The position numbers and the translations under genes are program-made. DNA of 64,000 nt from WHTK01 sp965197795 (GTDB lineage Bacteria; Chloroflexota; Dehalococcoidia; DSTF01; WHTK01). Shown one piece after another: positions 8,122-16,327 of the stretch. How positions within the stretch are numbered: position 1 is the first letter of the stretch; the number at the start of each line of letters is the position of its first letter. Under the pieces are notes generated by a model that did not search any database, was not told the origin of the DNA, and saw only the letters and a program-made list of their open reading frames with translations. The stretch spans positions 2,728,001 through 2,792,000 of the forward strand of contig OZ240228.1 of assembly GCA_965197795.1 (NCBI GenBank), in the 5' to 3' direction.

Positions 8122-9477
8122 ATGTGGCTTAGCAGGGGTTGGCTGCCGCTGACGCTGGGCCTGTTCCTGCTCGGCATCGCGCTGGGCAGCGGAGCGATCA
8201 TCGGTCTCGCGATCTTCGTCATGGCCGCGGGCTTCGTGGCGCACCACTGGTCGCGGCACGTTCTCGACCGAGTGACCTACGAGCGCGTCACACCGCAAAA
8301 CCGCGCCTTCCAGGGCGAGCAGATTTCGATCACGCTGCGGCTGGTCAACGACAAGATGCTGCCGGTGCCCTGGATCGAGGTACGTGACGCGGTGCCGGAG
8401 GCAAGCCTCACCGGCGACGAACGAACCTCGGGGACCGGGGCGCCGGGATACGTGAACACCATCCGTTCGACGCACCTGAGCTGGTACGAGCGGATCAGCT
8501 GGCCGCTGCAGCTGAAGGCGGTAGCGCGCGGCCATTACCGCGTCGGCCCGGCGCGGGTCACGACAGGCGACGCCTTCGGGTTCAACCCGGTGGTGCGCGA
8601 AGAAGAGAAGTACGACACGTTCATCGTCTATCCGCGCGTGTATGAGCTGCCGGAGCTCGGCCTGCCCGCCGAGCGTCCTTTTGGCGAGCTCAAGGGCCGC
8701 CAGCGCATTTTCGAGGACCCAGGCCGCATCGCCGGCGTGCGCGACTACCAGCCCGGCGACTCGATGCGGCGGATCGACTGGAAGGCCTCAGCGCGACGTC
8801 AGACGCTGCAGTCGAAGGTGTACGAGCCCTCGGCCACGATGCACCTTCTCCTGGCCGTCAACGTGCACACGATGCCGGCCTCCTGGCAGGGCTTTCAGCC
8901 CGAGCTGCTCGAGCGCCTCCTGGCGGCAGCGGCTTCGGTCGGACGCCATGCGTTCGAGGCTGGATACGCCGTAGGGCTGATTGCAAACGGCTCGTATCCC
9001 GATTCGGACCGGCCGATGCGCGTGCCGGTCGGCCGCAGTTCTGACCAACTCGGCCACCTGCTTGAGGCGTTGGCCGTGATCCATCCGCTCACCATGGCGT
9101 CGCTGGAGACGGTGATCGACCGGGAGGCGGCACGATTCCCCTACGGCGCGACGCTGGTCTGCGTCACAGCCCTGATGGACGAGGCGCTGGCCGGCTCACT
9201 ACAGCGCGTGGCGCGAGCCGGCCACACGGTCACGGTCATCTCGCTGGCCGAGCGCAAGGACGAGTTCGACGAGCTGCTGCCAGGCATTCGCGTCTACAAC
9301 ATCGCCGAGGCGATGCACGCGATCGAAGCGCGCGAAGGCATGCTGCCGGGGAGTTCCAGTCCTGCATTCTCCGGCCAACCCTCACTCAGACGAGACCAGG
9401 AAGACGCGAAGGCACAGCAGGAACCACCGCCATCCCGGCCGGCGACGGATCAGCCGGAGTGGAGCCGTCCGCGATGA
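8122..9477 (+). CDS. DUF58 domain membrane protein
   Basis: The 451-residue protein has two N-terminal membrane helices (about residues 8-45), then an extracytoplasmic-type beta domain. Next is the DUF58 signature GVRDYQPGDSMRRIDWKASAR at about residues 211-231 (the family's RxYxxGDxxRxIdWxxxAR), then a vWA-like region. The last 40 residues are a low-complexity tail. DUF58 proteins pair with MoxR ATPases, with roles proposed in cell-envelope assembly or protein maturation. Its stop overlaps the start of the next gene (ATGA). Confidence 0.9.
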   Translation: MWLSRGWLPLTLGLFLLGIALGSGAIIGLAIFVMAAGFVAHHWSRHVLDRVTYERVTPQNRAFQGEQISITLRLVNDKMLPVPWIEVRDAVPEASLTGDERTSGTGAPGYVNTIRSTHLSWYERISWPLQLKAVARGHYRVGPARVTTGDAFGFNPVVREEEKYDTFIVYPRVYELPELGLPAERPFGELKGRQRIFEDPGRIAGVRDYQPGDSMRRIDWKASARRQTLQSKVYEPSATMHLLLAVNVHTMPASWQGFQPELLERLLAAAASVGRHAFEAGYAVGLIANGSYPDSDRPMRVPVGRSSDQLGHLLEALAVIHPLTMASLETVIDREAARFPYGATLVCVTALMDEALAGSLQRVARAGHTVTVISLAERKDEFDELLPGIRVYNIAEAMHAIEAREGMLPGSSSPAFSGQPSLRRDQEDAKAQQEPPPSRPATDQPEWSRPR

Positions 9478-10853
9478 TCGGTCGCGGGCGTGAGCCGCTG
9501 GTGCGAGGCTCCCTGCTCCTGATGGAGTCGCTCTGGATCTACGCGCTGGTCGCTTTCATCGTCGCCGCGACGGTCGGCGGTGGCAAGCCGACGTTACTCG
9601 GCGTACTCGTCGTAGTCGGCGGCTCATGGACGATCTCGCGCTTCTTGCAAGCGAACACCATGTCGCTGGCGCCGCTGCGTATCTGGGGCGCGCTGCTGTC
9701 ACTGCTGCTGTTCTACGCCGTCGTACGGATCGACTTCTTCGGTGATTTCGTGTTGTGGGATTTCAGCTGGCTGGACCGGCTGATCAACCACACGCGCGAT
9801 GCGCTGGCCGCCGATAGCCCTGGCTCGAAGGCGATCATCGGCGTACCTTTGCTGGTGATCTTCTGGATGCGCGGCATCCTGTCCGGGCAGCAGCCGATCG
9901 AGTTTCCCGATGTGCTGAGCAGCTTTGCGCTCGGCTTCGGTGTGATCGCCACGGTGCTCGTCTTCGGCTCGCTGGTCGACGAGCTGCCGCGAGGCGTCGA
10001 GCTTATCGCCGTGCCGTACGTCGGCGTTGGGCTGATGGCGCTGGGCTTGCAGCACGCGTCACAAGCGTCCGACAGCTTCGAGCGCGAGTACACGCCGGCC
10101 TGGCTGGTCGCGATCATGGGCGCTGTCGCCGTCATGGCCCTGATTGCGCTGCTCTTTGTGGTCATCGACTTCGGGACGGCGCAAGACGGGCTGGCCGCCG
10201 TCGCGTTCGGAGTCGGCTGGGTGTTTGCCGGCATCCTCGCCATCCTGGCCTGGCCGCTGATCAAGCTGTTCGAAGGCGCATTCTGGTTGTTCGACTTCCT
10301 GACCGGAGGCCTGGATGCACGCGAGCAGCCCGTGCAGGTGCAGGGAGAGCCGGGTGGAGAAGCGTCGGATGGCGAGGCGTCCGGCGACAGCGTGCTGCCG
10401 GGGTGGGTGGGAGACCTGGTGCGCTACGGGATTGCCGGCGTCCTCATCGTCATGGTCGCCGCCGCGTTCGCGCTCTCGTTCCGGCGCCTGCAAAGGCCGC
10501 AGAGCGCCGGCGAAAACAAGGAGTCGGTTTACGCGGAGGGCCGGCTGGCGGCCGACCTCGGCAACCTGCTCGGCTCCGTGTTCCGGCGCGGCCGCGGCCG
10601 TGTCCCGCGCACGAACGAGCCAGCCCGGCGCCTCTACTTCGACATGCTGGCGGCCGCGCAAAGACGTGGCGTGGAACGGCAGCCAACCGAGACGCCGCTG
10701 GACCTGGCGCCACGCCTGCAATCTGCCTTCGCGTCGCAGACGCCGGGAGAGATCACCGTGCTGTTCGACGACGTGCGCTACGGAGGCGCGGAAGCCGACG
10801 CCGATGAAGTGCAACGTTTACGGACGCGGTGGGAGGAGCTACGCGGGACTTAG
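9474..10853 (+). CDS. Multi-TM protein with C-terminal DUF4129 domain
   Basis: About 459 residues. The ATG at 9474 overlaps the preceding stop; a GTG at 9459 is a less likely start. Eight or so membrane helices occupy the N-terminal half, a further helix lies near residue 325, and the last 100 residues form a cytoplasmic DUF4129 domain (ARRLYFDMLAAAQRRGV ... DDVRYGG). In many bacteria the MoxR/DUF58 neighbour is a TgpA-type transglutaminase protein ending in DUF4129. Here no transglutaminase Cys-His-Asp domain is visible, so this is a reduced version. Its role is unknown. Confidence 0.8.
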   Translation: MIGRGREPLVRGSLLLMESLWIYALVAFIVAATVGGGKPTLLGVLVVVGGSWTISRFLQANTMSLAPLRIWGALLSLLLFYAVVRIDFFGDFVLWDFSWLDRLINHTRDALAADSPGSKAIIGVPLLVIFWMRGILSGQQPIEFPDVLSSFALGFGVIATVLVFGSLVDELPRGVELIAVPYVGVGLMALGLQHASQASDSFEREYTPAWLVAIMGAVAVMALIALLFVVIDFGTAQDGLAAVAFGVGWVFAGILAILAWPLIKLFEGAFWLFDFLTGGLDAREQPVQVQGEPGGEASDGEASGDSVLPGWVGDLVRYGIAGVLIVMVAAAFALSFRRLQRPQSAGENKESVYAEGRLAADLGNLLGSVFRRGRGRVPRTNEPARRLYFDMLAAAQRRGVERQPTETPLDLAPRLQSAFASQTPGEITVLFDDVRYGGAEADADEVQRLRTRWEELRGT

Positions 10854-10870
10854 CACGCTACAATACGGGC

Positions 10871-11746
10871 GTGAGCCAGTCGTTCCTCGCCAAGCTTGAC
10901 GCGGCCGTCGCAGAGAACCGCAGCCTGGTTTGCGTCGGCCTCGACCCCGACCCGGCACTGATGCCGATCGAGGACCCCATCGAGTTCTGCAAGAACATCG
11001 TCGAGGCGACGGCCGACCTGGTTTGCGCCTTCAAGCCCAACCTGGGGTTCTTCGAGGCCATGGGCTCGCGCGGCTGGGAAGTCCTGTCAGAGACGCTTGC
11101 GGCGATCCCGCCCGAGATCCCGATCATCTGCGACGCGAAACGGGGCGACATCGGCAACACGTCGGCCGGCTACGCGCACGCCATCTTCGACTTGCTGGCC
11201 TGCGACGCGACGACCGTCAACCCCTACGGCGGCACGGACGCGGTAGAGCCCTTCCTCGATTACAAGGACAAGGGCATCCTCGTCTGGTGCCGCTCCTCCA
11301 ATCCCAGCGCGCGCGAGTTCCAGGACCTGACGGTGTCGGATAACGGGACGCAGCGACCGTTCTGGCAAGCCGTCGCGCTGAAGGCGCAGGAATGGAACCG
11401 CAGATACGGCAACGTTGGCCTCGTAATGGGCGCTACCTATCCGGAGCAGCTCAAGGAAGCCCGCGAGCTATGCCCGGACATGCCGCTCCTGGTACCGGGC
11501 ATCGGTTCTCAGGAAGGGGCGCTGGAGGATTCCGTCAAGGCCGGCCTCGACGGCAGGCGCGCCGGCATGATCGTCAACGCGTCGCGCTCGATCCTCTACG
11601 CCTCGCGGGACAACGACTATGCGATGGCGGCGCGCTCAGCGGCAGCACAGTTGCGGGAGCACATCAACCGCTATCGCGACGAACAGCCGGCGCCTTCCCC
11701 GCTGGGGGACCTACCCCCATCCGACCCGGACGATCTGGAGGACTAG
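10871..11746 (+). CDS. pyrF: Orotidine 5'-phosphate decarboxylase (type 2)
   Basis: A 291-residue OMP decarboxylase; the start is taken as the GTG at 10871 (VSQSFLAKLDAAV). It catalyses OMP to UMP, the last step of pyrimidine synthesis. The active-site motif DAKRGDIGNT is intact, as are the CVGLDPDP and AFKPNLGFFE segments. Length and spacing fit the longer type 2 (UraA-like) enzymes rather than the E. coli type. A hydrophilic 25-residue tail follows the domain. The DUF951 gene begins immediately after its stop. Confidence 0.93.
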   Translation: MSQSFLAKLDAAVAENRSLVCVGLDPDPALMPIEDPIEFCKNIVEATADLVCAFKPNLGFFEAMGSRGWEVLSETLAAIPPEIPIICDAKRGDIGNTSAGYAHAIFDLLACDATTVNPYGGTDAVEPFLDYKDKGILVWCRSSNPSAREFQDLTVSDNGTQRPFWQAVALKAQEWNRRYGNVGLVMGATYPEQLKEARELCPDMPLLVPGIGSQEGALEDSVKAGLDGRRAGMIVNASRSILYASRDNDYAMAARSAAAQLREHINRYRDEQPAPSPLGDLPPSDPDDLED

Positions 11747-11748
11747 TC

Positions 11749-11964
11749 ATCCTCGAAGTCAGCGCCGGCGATGTTGTGCGTCTGCGCAAGCCACATCCCT
11801 GCGGCGGCTCCGACTGGGAAGTAACGCGCCTGGGGGCGGACATCGGCCTACGCTGCCTGGAGTGCGGACGCCGCGTGATGCTGGAGCGCTCCGTGCTGGA
11901 GCGGCGCCTGAAGCAGTTCGTCAGCAAGTCGCAATCCGAAGCGGTGGAGCGCGGGACTCCGTGA
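11749..11964 (+). CDS. DUF951 family protein with apparent ATC start
   Basis: A 71-residue protein matching DUF951: GDVVRLRKPHPCGG, then GADIGLRCLECGRRVMLER. The Cys of HPCGG and the C-x2-C pair suggest a small zinc-binding beta barrel, possibly nucleic-acid binding; the role is unknown. Family members start only a few residues before GDVVRLRKPHPCG. There is no ATG/GTG/TTG there, but GGAGGA lies 6 bases before an ATC (11749), which I take as the start. The next in-frame GTG (11776) would remove conserved residues. It directly follows pyrF. Confidence 0.75.
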   Translation: MLEVSAGDVVRLRKPHPCGGSDWEVTRLGADIGLRCLECGRRVMLERSVLERRLKQFVSKSQSEAVERGTP

Positions 11965-11976
11965 TGGACGGCAGCC

Positions 11977-13329
11977 TTGGCTGAGACGGAGGCCCCGCCG
12001 CCACGCCCGGTTCGACGCCGCCGTTTTCTTCTCGACCAGTGGGTGCAGCTTCTGGAGGACGATTCGTTCCGGCACTACTGGCTGATGCGCCTGGCGAGCC
12101 ACGGGGCGAACAACGCGCTGCTCTATACCATCCTGGTCTTCGTCGTGCGTCAGTCGGATACGGCAGTCGCGACGGGTGGATTGTTGCTGACCCTGATCGT
12201 GCCGCCGGCGATGCTCGGGGCGCTGGCCGGCGTGGCGGTGGACCGGCTGCCGCGCGGGCTGATCCTGTTCGTATCCAACGTGCTGAAGGCAGTGCTCGTG
12301 TTCGCGCTGATCAGCGTCCAGGACAGCCTGCCGGGCATCTACGCCGTGTCGCTGGGTCTGGGCCTGGTAACTCAATTCGCTGTGCCGGCGGAAGCAGCCG
12401 TGGTGCCGCACATCGTCCGGACGCGCAGCCTCGTGGCGGCAAACGCGTTCATCAACCTCGGCACGCTAGCCAGCCAGGTACTGGGGATGCTGATCCTGGC
12501 GCCGATTTTCCTCAAGACCGGCAGCGTGGACCTGCTGCTGGTGATTCTCGTCGTGCTGTTCGGGATTTCGGCCATGCTAATCACCGTCATTCCACAATTC
12601 CACTTCGCTTCGACGGAAGATGCACGGGGCCTATCGCTGCGTAGCATTCGACGCGAGTTCGCCGAGAGCTGGCTTTTCTTGAGCCGTGACTCGGCGGCAT
12701 TCTTGGCGCTCGTGCTATTGGTCGTCACCAGCATCTCGACGCTGATCCTGGCGACTATGCTGCCGAAGTTCTCGTTGCAGGTGCTGGACATCGAGCCCGA
12801 GAACATCGTGTTCGTGCTGGCGCCGGTGGGCGTCGCGATCTTCCTCGGCCTGCGCAGCGTGGAGTACCTGTCGGACCGTTTCAACAAGCTGGTCACGATC
12901 AGCGCGGCCTACGGCCTGATGGCGGCATCCCTGATCGCGATGGGCCTGGTGGTGAGCAGCGCGGATTTGCTGCAGTCGTTTGATCCGCTGGGCCTATTCA
13001 GCAGCGGACCGATGAATGAGAAGGCGGCGCGGGTCACCATGACAGTGCTCTACGCCAACCTGTACGGCTTCTCGCTGACGATCGTGCTGACGATGGGCCG
13101 AGCCCTGATCAATGAACGCGTGCCGTGGGAGATGCAGGGGCGCGTCTTCGCGGCGCAGTCCGTGCTGACCAACCTCTGCGCCATTCTGCCGGTGGTGTTG
13201 GCGGGCATCCTGGCCGACACGATCGGAGTGCAGCCAGTGCTGATCTGCGCCGGAATAGGCGCCATCCTGGCGGCAATCTGGTCGCAGGCGCGCAGCAGCC
13301 GTGTGCCTTCACCGGAGCCTTCGACGTAG
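11977..13329 (+). CDS. Major facilitator superfamily transporter (MFS_3-like)
   Basis: A 450-residue protein with a TTG start at 11977 and about 12 membrane helices, laid out as two halves with a cytoplasmic loop around residues 210-230. The opening DSFRHYWLMRLASHGANNALLYTILVF and the loop GVAVDRLPRG after helix 3 are typical of the EntS/MFS_3 efflux group. The substrate cannot be told. It may be co-transcribed with pyrF and DUF951 (12-base gap). Confidence 0.85.
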   Translation: MAETEAPPPRPVRRRRFLLDQWVQLLEDDSFRHYWLMRLASHGANNALLYTILVFVVRQSDTAVATGGLLLTLIVPPAMLGALAGVAVDRLPRGLILFVSNVLKAVLVFALISVQDSLPGIYAVSLGLGLVTQFAVPAEAAVVPHIVRTRSLVAANAFINLGTLASQVLGMLILAPIFLKTGSVDLLLVILVVLFGISAMLITVIPQFHFASTEDARGLSLRSIRREFAESWLFLSRDSAAFLALVLLVVTSISTLILATMLPKFSLQVLDIEPENIVFVLAPVGVAIFLGLRSVEYLSDRFNKLVTISAAYGLMAASLIAMGLVVSSADLLQSFDPLGLFSSGPMNEKAARVTMTVLYANLYGFSLTIVLTMGRALINERVPWEMQGRVFAAQSVLTNLCAILPVVLAGILADTIGVQPVLICAGIGAILAAIWSQARSSRVPSPEPST

Positions 13330-13351
13330 GATCGGGGAACCCGCGACTGCG

Positions 13352-13381
13352 TTGACACTCAATTCTGCCGACTCTTAGACT
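13352..13381 (+). promoter_or_regulatory. Sigma70-type promoter
   Basis: TTGACA (13352-13357) and TAGACT (13376-13381) are 18 bases apart, 33 bases upstream of the bifunctional nuclease ATG. The same TAGACT -10 recurs ahead of thiD and the tRNA gene. Confidence 0.7.
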
Positions 13382-13413
13382 GAAGGTTGCCGGACGCCCC
13401 CAGGAGGTACGAC

Positions 13414-13968
13414 ATGATCGAGATGTCCGTCGAGTTCGTGCGTGTCAGCATGCAGAACTACAACCGTGTCGTAATCCTCAAGGAGAAGGAGTCCGACCGC
13501 TACCTGCTGATCTGGATCGGCCCTTCTGAGGCGGAATCGATCGCGATGCGCCTGGGCGACGTGCAGCCGCCGCGGCCGCAGACACACGACCTGCTGCGTA
13601 ACATCATCGAATCGCTAGACGCGCAGGTCTCCTACGTGCTGGTCAACGATTTGAATAACGACACGTTCTACGCGCGCATCGTGCTGGACGCCAACGGACG
13701 CTCCGTGGAAATAGACTCGCGCACCAGCGACGCAATCGCGCTGGCGGTGCGGGCGCAGGTGCCGATCTACGCCGAAGAGTCCGTGTTGGAGCGTGCCGGA
13801 ATCCTGCTCGACCACGAGCAGGAGGAGATCGTGACGCCGGCGGGCGGCCCCGGCAGTACCGGGGAAGAGGTTCGGCCGGTCAACCCCGAGGAGCTGGAGA
13901 GGATGTCCGCGTTCAAGGACTTCATCGAGAGCCTGGATCTGGACGACTTCGAGAAGCGCAAGCAATAA
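13414..13968 (+). CDS. Bifunctional nuclease (BFN/DUF151) family protein
   Basis: About 184 residues. The ATG at 13414 has AGGAGG 7 bases upstream. The domain covers residues 1-130 (MSVEFVRVSM ... LLIWIGPSEAESIA ... VEIDSRTSDAIALAVRAQVPIYA), the hallmark of the DUF151/bifunctional nuclease family. Some members have RNase/DNase activity; the bacterial role is unclear. A charged tail follows. It is monocistronic, between its own promoter and a rho-independent terminator. Confidence 0.9.
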   Translation: MIEMSVEFVRVSMQNYNRVVILKEKESDRYLLIWIGPSEAESIAMRLGDVQPPRPQTHDLLRNIIESLDAQVSYVLVNDLNNDTFYARIVLDANGRSVEIDSRTSDAIALAVRAQVPIYAEESVLERAGILLDHEQEEIVTPAGGPGSTGEEVRPVNPEELERMSAFKDFIESLDLDDFEKRKQ

Positions 13969-14006
13969 CAAACTCGCGGGATTCATCCTGCCCCACCGTC
14001 TAAGAG

Positions 14007-14030
14007 CCGCCCAAAGGGCGGTTTTTCTTT
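14007..14030 (+). terminator. Rho-independent terminator
   Basis: CCGCCC-AAA-GGGCGG (14007-14021) is followed by TTTTTCTTT. It ends the bifunctional nuclease transcript. Confidence 0.85.
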
Positions 14031-14112
14031 GCTGCGCCGTCCCTGCCACAAGGCGATCTGATAGGCTCGCAGGGCGTCAAGGAGGGCCCGTAGATCAGGC
14101 GCAGATATGTCT

Positions 14113-14141
14113 TTGATCGTGAGATAGCGGTGTGATATTGT
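14113..14141 (+). promoter_or_regulatory. Candidate promoter of the ATP synthase operon
   Basis: TTGATC (14113-14118) and TATTGT (14136-14141) are 17 bases apart, 31 bases before the first gene of the atp operon and after the preceding terminator. The match is moderate. Confidence 0.45.
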
Positions 14142-14172
14142 TCCAAACGTCACGAACGCTGAGGCGTCGCTG

Positions 14173-14406
14173 ATGCTGTCCGGCGGTCCGGCAATGCGGC
14201 TCGTCGGGATCGGGTGGATCATCGCCATCTGTCTCATCCTGGGAGTCGTCGGCGGGATCCAGTTGGACAAGGCACTGGACACCGGCAAGCTGTTCACCGT
14301 CGTCGGGCTATTCGTGGGGTTGTTCTTCGGTTTATGGGGTGGTTGGCTTCAGCTGAAGCAAGTGCTGGACGCGATCAACCGGAGACGAACTGGGGGTAAG
14401 GATTGA
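14173..14406 (+). CDS. AtpZ/AtpI-like ATP synthase accessory membrane protein
   Basis: A 77-residue protein with two membrane helices (about residues 10-28 and 38-58) separated by a short polar turn. This is the pattern of AtpZ/AtpI proteins placed first in bacterial atp operons. The family is implicated in c-ring assembly and Mg2+ or Ca2+ transport. GAGG lies 8 bases before the ATG; an internal ATG at 14194 is an alternative. Its stop overlaps the atpB start. Confidence 0.75.
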   Translation: MLSGGPAMRLVGIGWIIAICLILGVVGGIQLDKALDTGKLFTVVGLFVGLFFGLWGGWLQLKQVLDAINRRRTGGKD

Positions 14407-15476
14407 AGCGGCTCATCATCCTAGGAGCCATCATCTACACAGTCGCCACCGTCCTCCTTTCGATCTTCGTACTCAAGACCCCGCAGCCTATCATCGAAAT
14501 CCGCGGCGAGCCTCTGATCCACGTAGCCGACTTCGGAAACGAGATCCTCGACTTCAACATCACCAACACGCTGCTCACGGCCTGGATCCTGACCGGGATA
14601 CTGACGATCATCTGCCTCCTCGCAGTACGCCGGCGCAGCATGATCCCCTCAGGCTTCTACAACGTCTTCGAGTCCGTGATTGAGCTGATCTACAACTTCG
14701 TGACCAGCATCGCGGGCGAGAAGAACGGGCGGCGCTTCTTCCCCCTGGTGGCGACGCTGCTGATCTACATCGCGTTCGCAAACGTGATGTCGTTGACGCC
14801 GGTCTTCAACACGATCGGCATATTCGTGCCGCTGCACGCGGAGGAAGCCGAGTTCCACGAGGACGCGCTGGTGTTCAAGGACAGCGCCGGCATCAGCCTG
14901 ATCACGCCGGGCGCGGACTTCGTCGAGCTGGAAGCCGAGGATTGTGCGACGGGCCACGACGGCGACGAGTGCCGCGAGCACGCCATAGAGGTGGCCGAGG
15001 AAGAGAACCTCGCCGGCAGCGACGAAAGGCTGGGCGTGCTCTTCCCCTATCTGCGCGGCATCAACACAGACCTGATGACGCCGCTCTCCTTCGCGTTGAT
15101 CTCGGTGCTGGTCATCCAGTGGTGGGGCATCAGTACGCTTGGATTTTTCAAGTACGCCGGAAGGTTCGTCAACTTCAGCAGCCCGATCAACTTCTTTGTC
15201 GGGTTCCTGGAAATAATCGCGGAGTTCGCGAAGATCATCAGCTTTTCGTTCAGGCTCTTCGGCAACATGCTAGCGGGCGAGATTCTGCTGCTGGTCATGA
15301 CCTTCCTGGTCGCGCTCTCGTCGCCGATCATGGTGATCTTCTATGGCCTGGAGGTTTTCGTCGGGTTGATTCAGGCGTTCGTCTTCGCGACGCTGACGCT
15401 GGTGTTCGCCACGGGCGCGGTGACGAGCCACGACGAGCATGAGCACGAAGGGAGCGAAGAGGCGGCGCACCACTAA
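14403..15476 (+). CDS. atpB: F1Fo ATP synthase subunit a
   Basis: A 357-residue subunit a with a TTG start overlapping the previous stop. The essential Arg284 lies in FSFRLFGNMLAGE, and the last helices (FVGLIQAFVFATLT) are conserved. Subunit a forms the proton half-channels against the c-ring. It is much longer than E. coli subunit a (271). The extra length is mainly a hydrophilic acidic stretch at about residues 144-215, between two membrane helices, with a Cys pair (Cys181, Cys190) and many Glu/Asp. It is a probable external loop insertion. Confidence 0.95.
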   Translation: MKRLIILGAIIYTVATVLLSIFVLKTPQPIIEIRGEPLIHVADFGNEILDFNITNTLLTAWILTGILTIICLLAVRRRSMIPSGFYNVFESVIELIYNFVTSIAGEKNGRRFFPLVATLLIYIAFANVMSLTPVFNTIGIFVPLHAEEAEFHEDALVFKDSAGISLITPGADFVELEAEDCATGHDGDECREHAIEVAEEENLAGSDERLGVLFPYLRGINTDLMTPLSFALISVLVIQWWGISTLGFFKYAGRFVNFSSPINFFVGFLEIIAEFAKIISFSFRLFGNMLAGEILLLVMTFLVALSSPIMVIFYGLEVFVGLIQAFVFATLTLVFATGAVTSHDEHEHEGSEEAAHH

Positions 15477-15537
15477 GATAACGGCGGGTAACGTCTTTCC
15501 GAGAGGAAGGTCTGCAGCAGCTAAGGAGGATGAGTAA

Positions 15538-15786
15538 ATGATCCCTCTGATGGAGATCAGCGACGACGGAGTCAAGTTCGTCGGCGCGGCAATTGCGATT
15601 GGTCTGGGAGCGCTCGGACCGGGCCTGGGAATCGGGCTCCTAGTCGGCAAGGCGATGGAAGCGCTGGGGCGTAATCCAGAAGCAGCGCCGGTCGTCCAGT
15701 CGAACATGATTCTGGGTATCGCCTTCGCCGAAGCCATCGCGATTTACGCGCTGGTCGTCGCGATTATGATCGGGTTCGTCTTCTAA
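15538..15786 (+). CDS. atpE: F1Fo ATP synthase subunit c
   Basis: An 82-residue two-helix hairpin with the polar loop R45-N-P and the ion-carrying Glu65 in IAFAEAIAIY. Residue 66 is Ala rather than Ser/Thr, and no Gln stands in the first-helix sodium position, so proton coupling is expected. A strong AAGGAGG site precedes the ATG, fitting the high copy number of c subunits. Confidence 0.95.
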   Translation: MIPLMEISDDGVKFVGAAIAIGLGALGPGLGIGLLVGKAMEALGRNPEAAPVVQSNMILGIAFAEAIAIYALVVAIMIGFVF

Positions 15787-15814
15787 AGAAGGCGGACCTC
15801 AAGAGGTCTTTGGC

Positions 15815-16327
15815 ATGGTATTACTAGGCATCGCAGACCTCGGTATCAACGTACCGGTCTTGATCGGTCAGATCTTGAGCTTCACGTTCCTGCTGATCGT
15901 GCTGCGGCTGTTCGTCTACAAGCCGATCCTCAAGATGCTGGACGACCGCAAGGCCCGTATCGAGGAAGGGCTGAGCGCGGCGGACCGTGGCCGCGAAGCC
16001 GGCGAGGAAGCGGCGAAGGCCGCCGCAGCGCAGCTGGACGAGGCGCGTCGCGATGGCCAGCAGGTCGTCGCGAACGCCCAGCAGGTGGCGCAGCGGCTGC
16101 AGGAAGAGGCGCGGACGCAAGCCCAGCAGCAGCAGGAAGCGATGCTGGAGCGTGCCCGAGCCGAGATTCAGCAGGAGCGCGACGCCGCGATAGCCGGCCT
16201 GCGCCAGGAATTCGCCGACCTGACGATCGCGGCCGCCGAGAAGGTCATCGGGCAGTCGCTCGACCGGCAGGCGCACCAGCGCTTGATCGAGGAAGCGCTG
16301 CAGGAATCGTCGTTTCGGGAGAACTAG
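15815..16327 (+). CDS. atpF: F1Fo ATP synthase subunit b
   Basis: A 170-residue protein with one N-terminal membrane helix (about 12-32), then a long Ala/Gln/Glu-rich coiled coil (residues 45-150), the peripheral stalk of the enzyme. The segment PILKMLDDRKARIEEGLSAAD is typical. It is immediately followed by atpH with no gap. Confidence 0.93.
   Translation: MVLLGIADLGINVPVLIGQILSFTFLLIVLRLFVYKPILKMLDDRKARIEEGLSAADRGREAGEEAAKAAAAQLDEARRDGQQVVANAQQVAQRLQEEARTQAQQQQEAMLERARAEIQQERDAAIAGLRQEFADLTIAAAEKVIGQSLDRQAHQRLIEEALQESSFREN

Noticed and set aside
13983..14297. Minus-strand frame of 104 codons over the atp promoter, with a plausible-looking helix near its end
   Set aside because: It runs through the rho-independent terminator at 14007-14030 and across the start of the AtpZ-like gene. 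No ribosome site or family match is evident.
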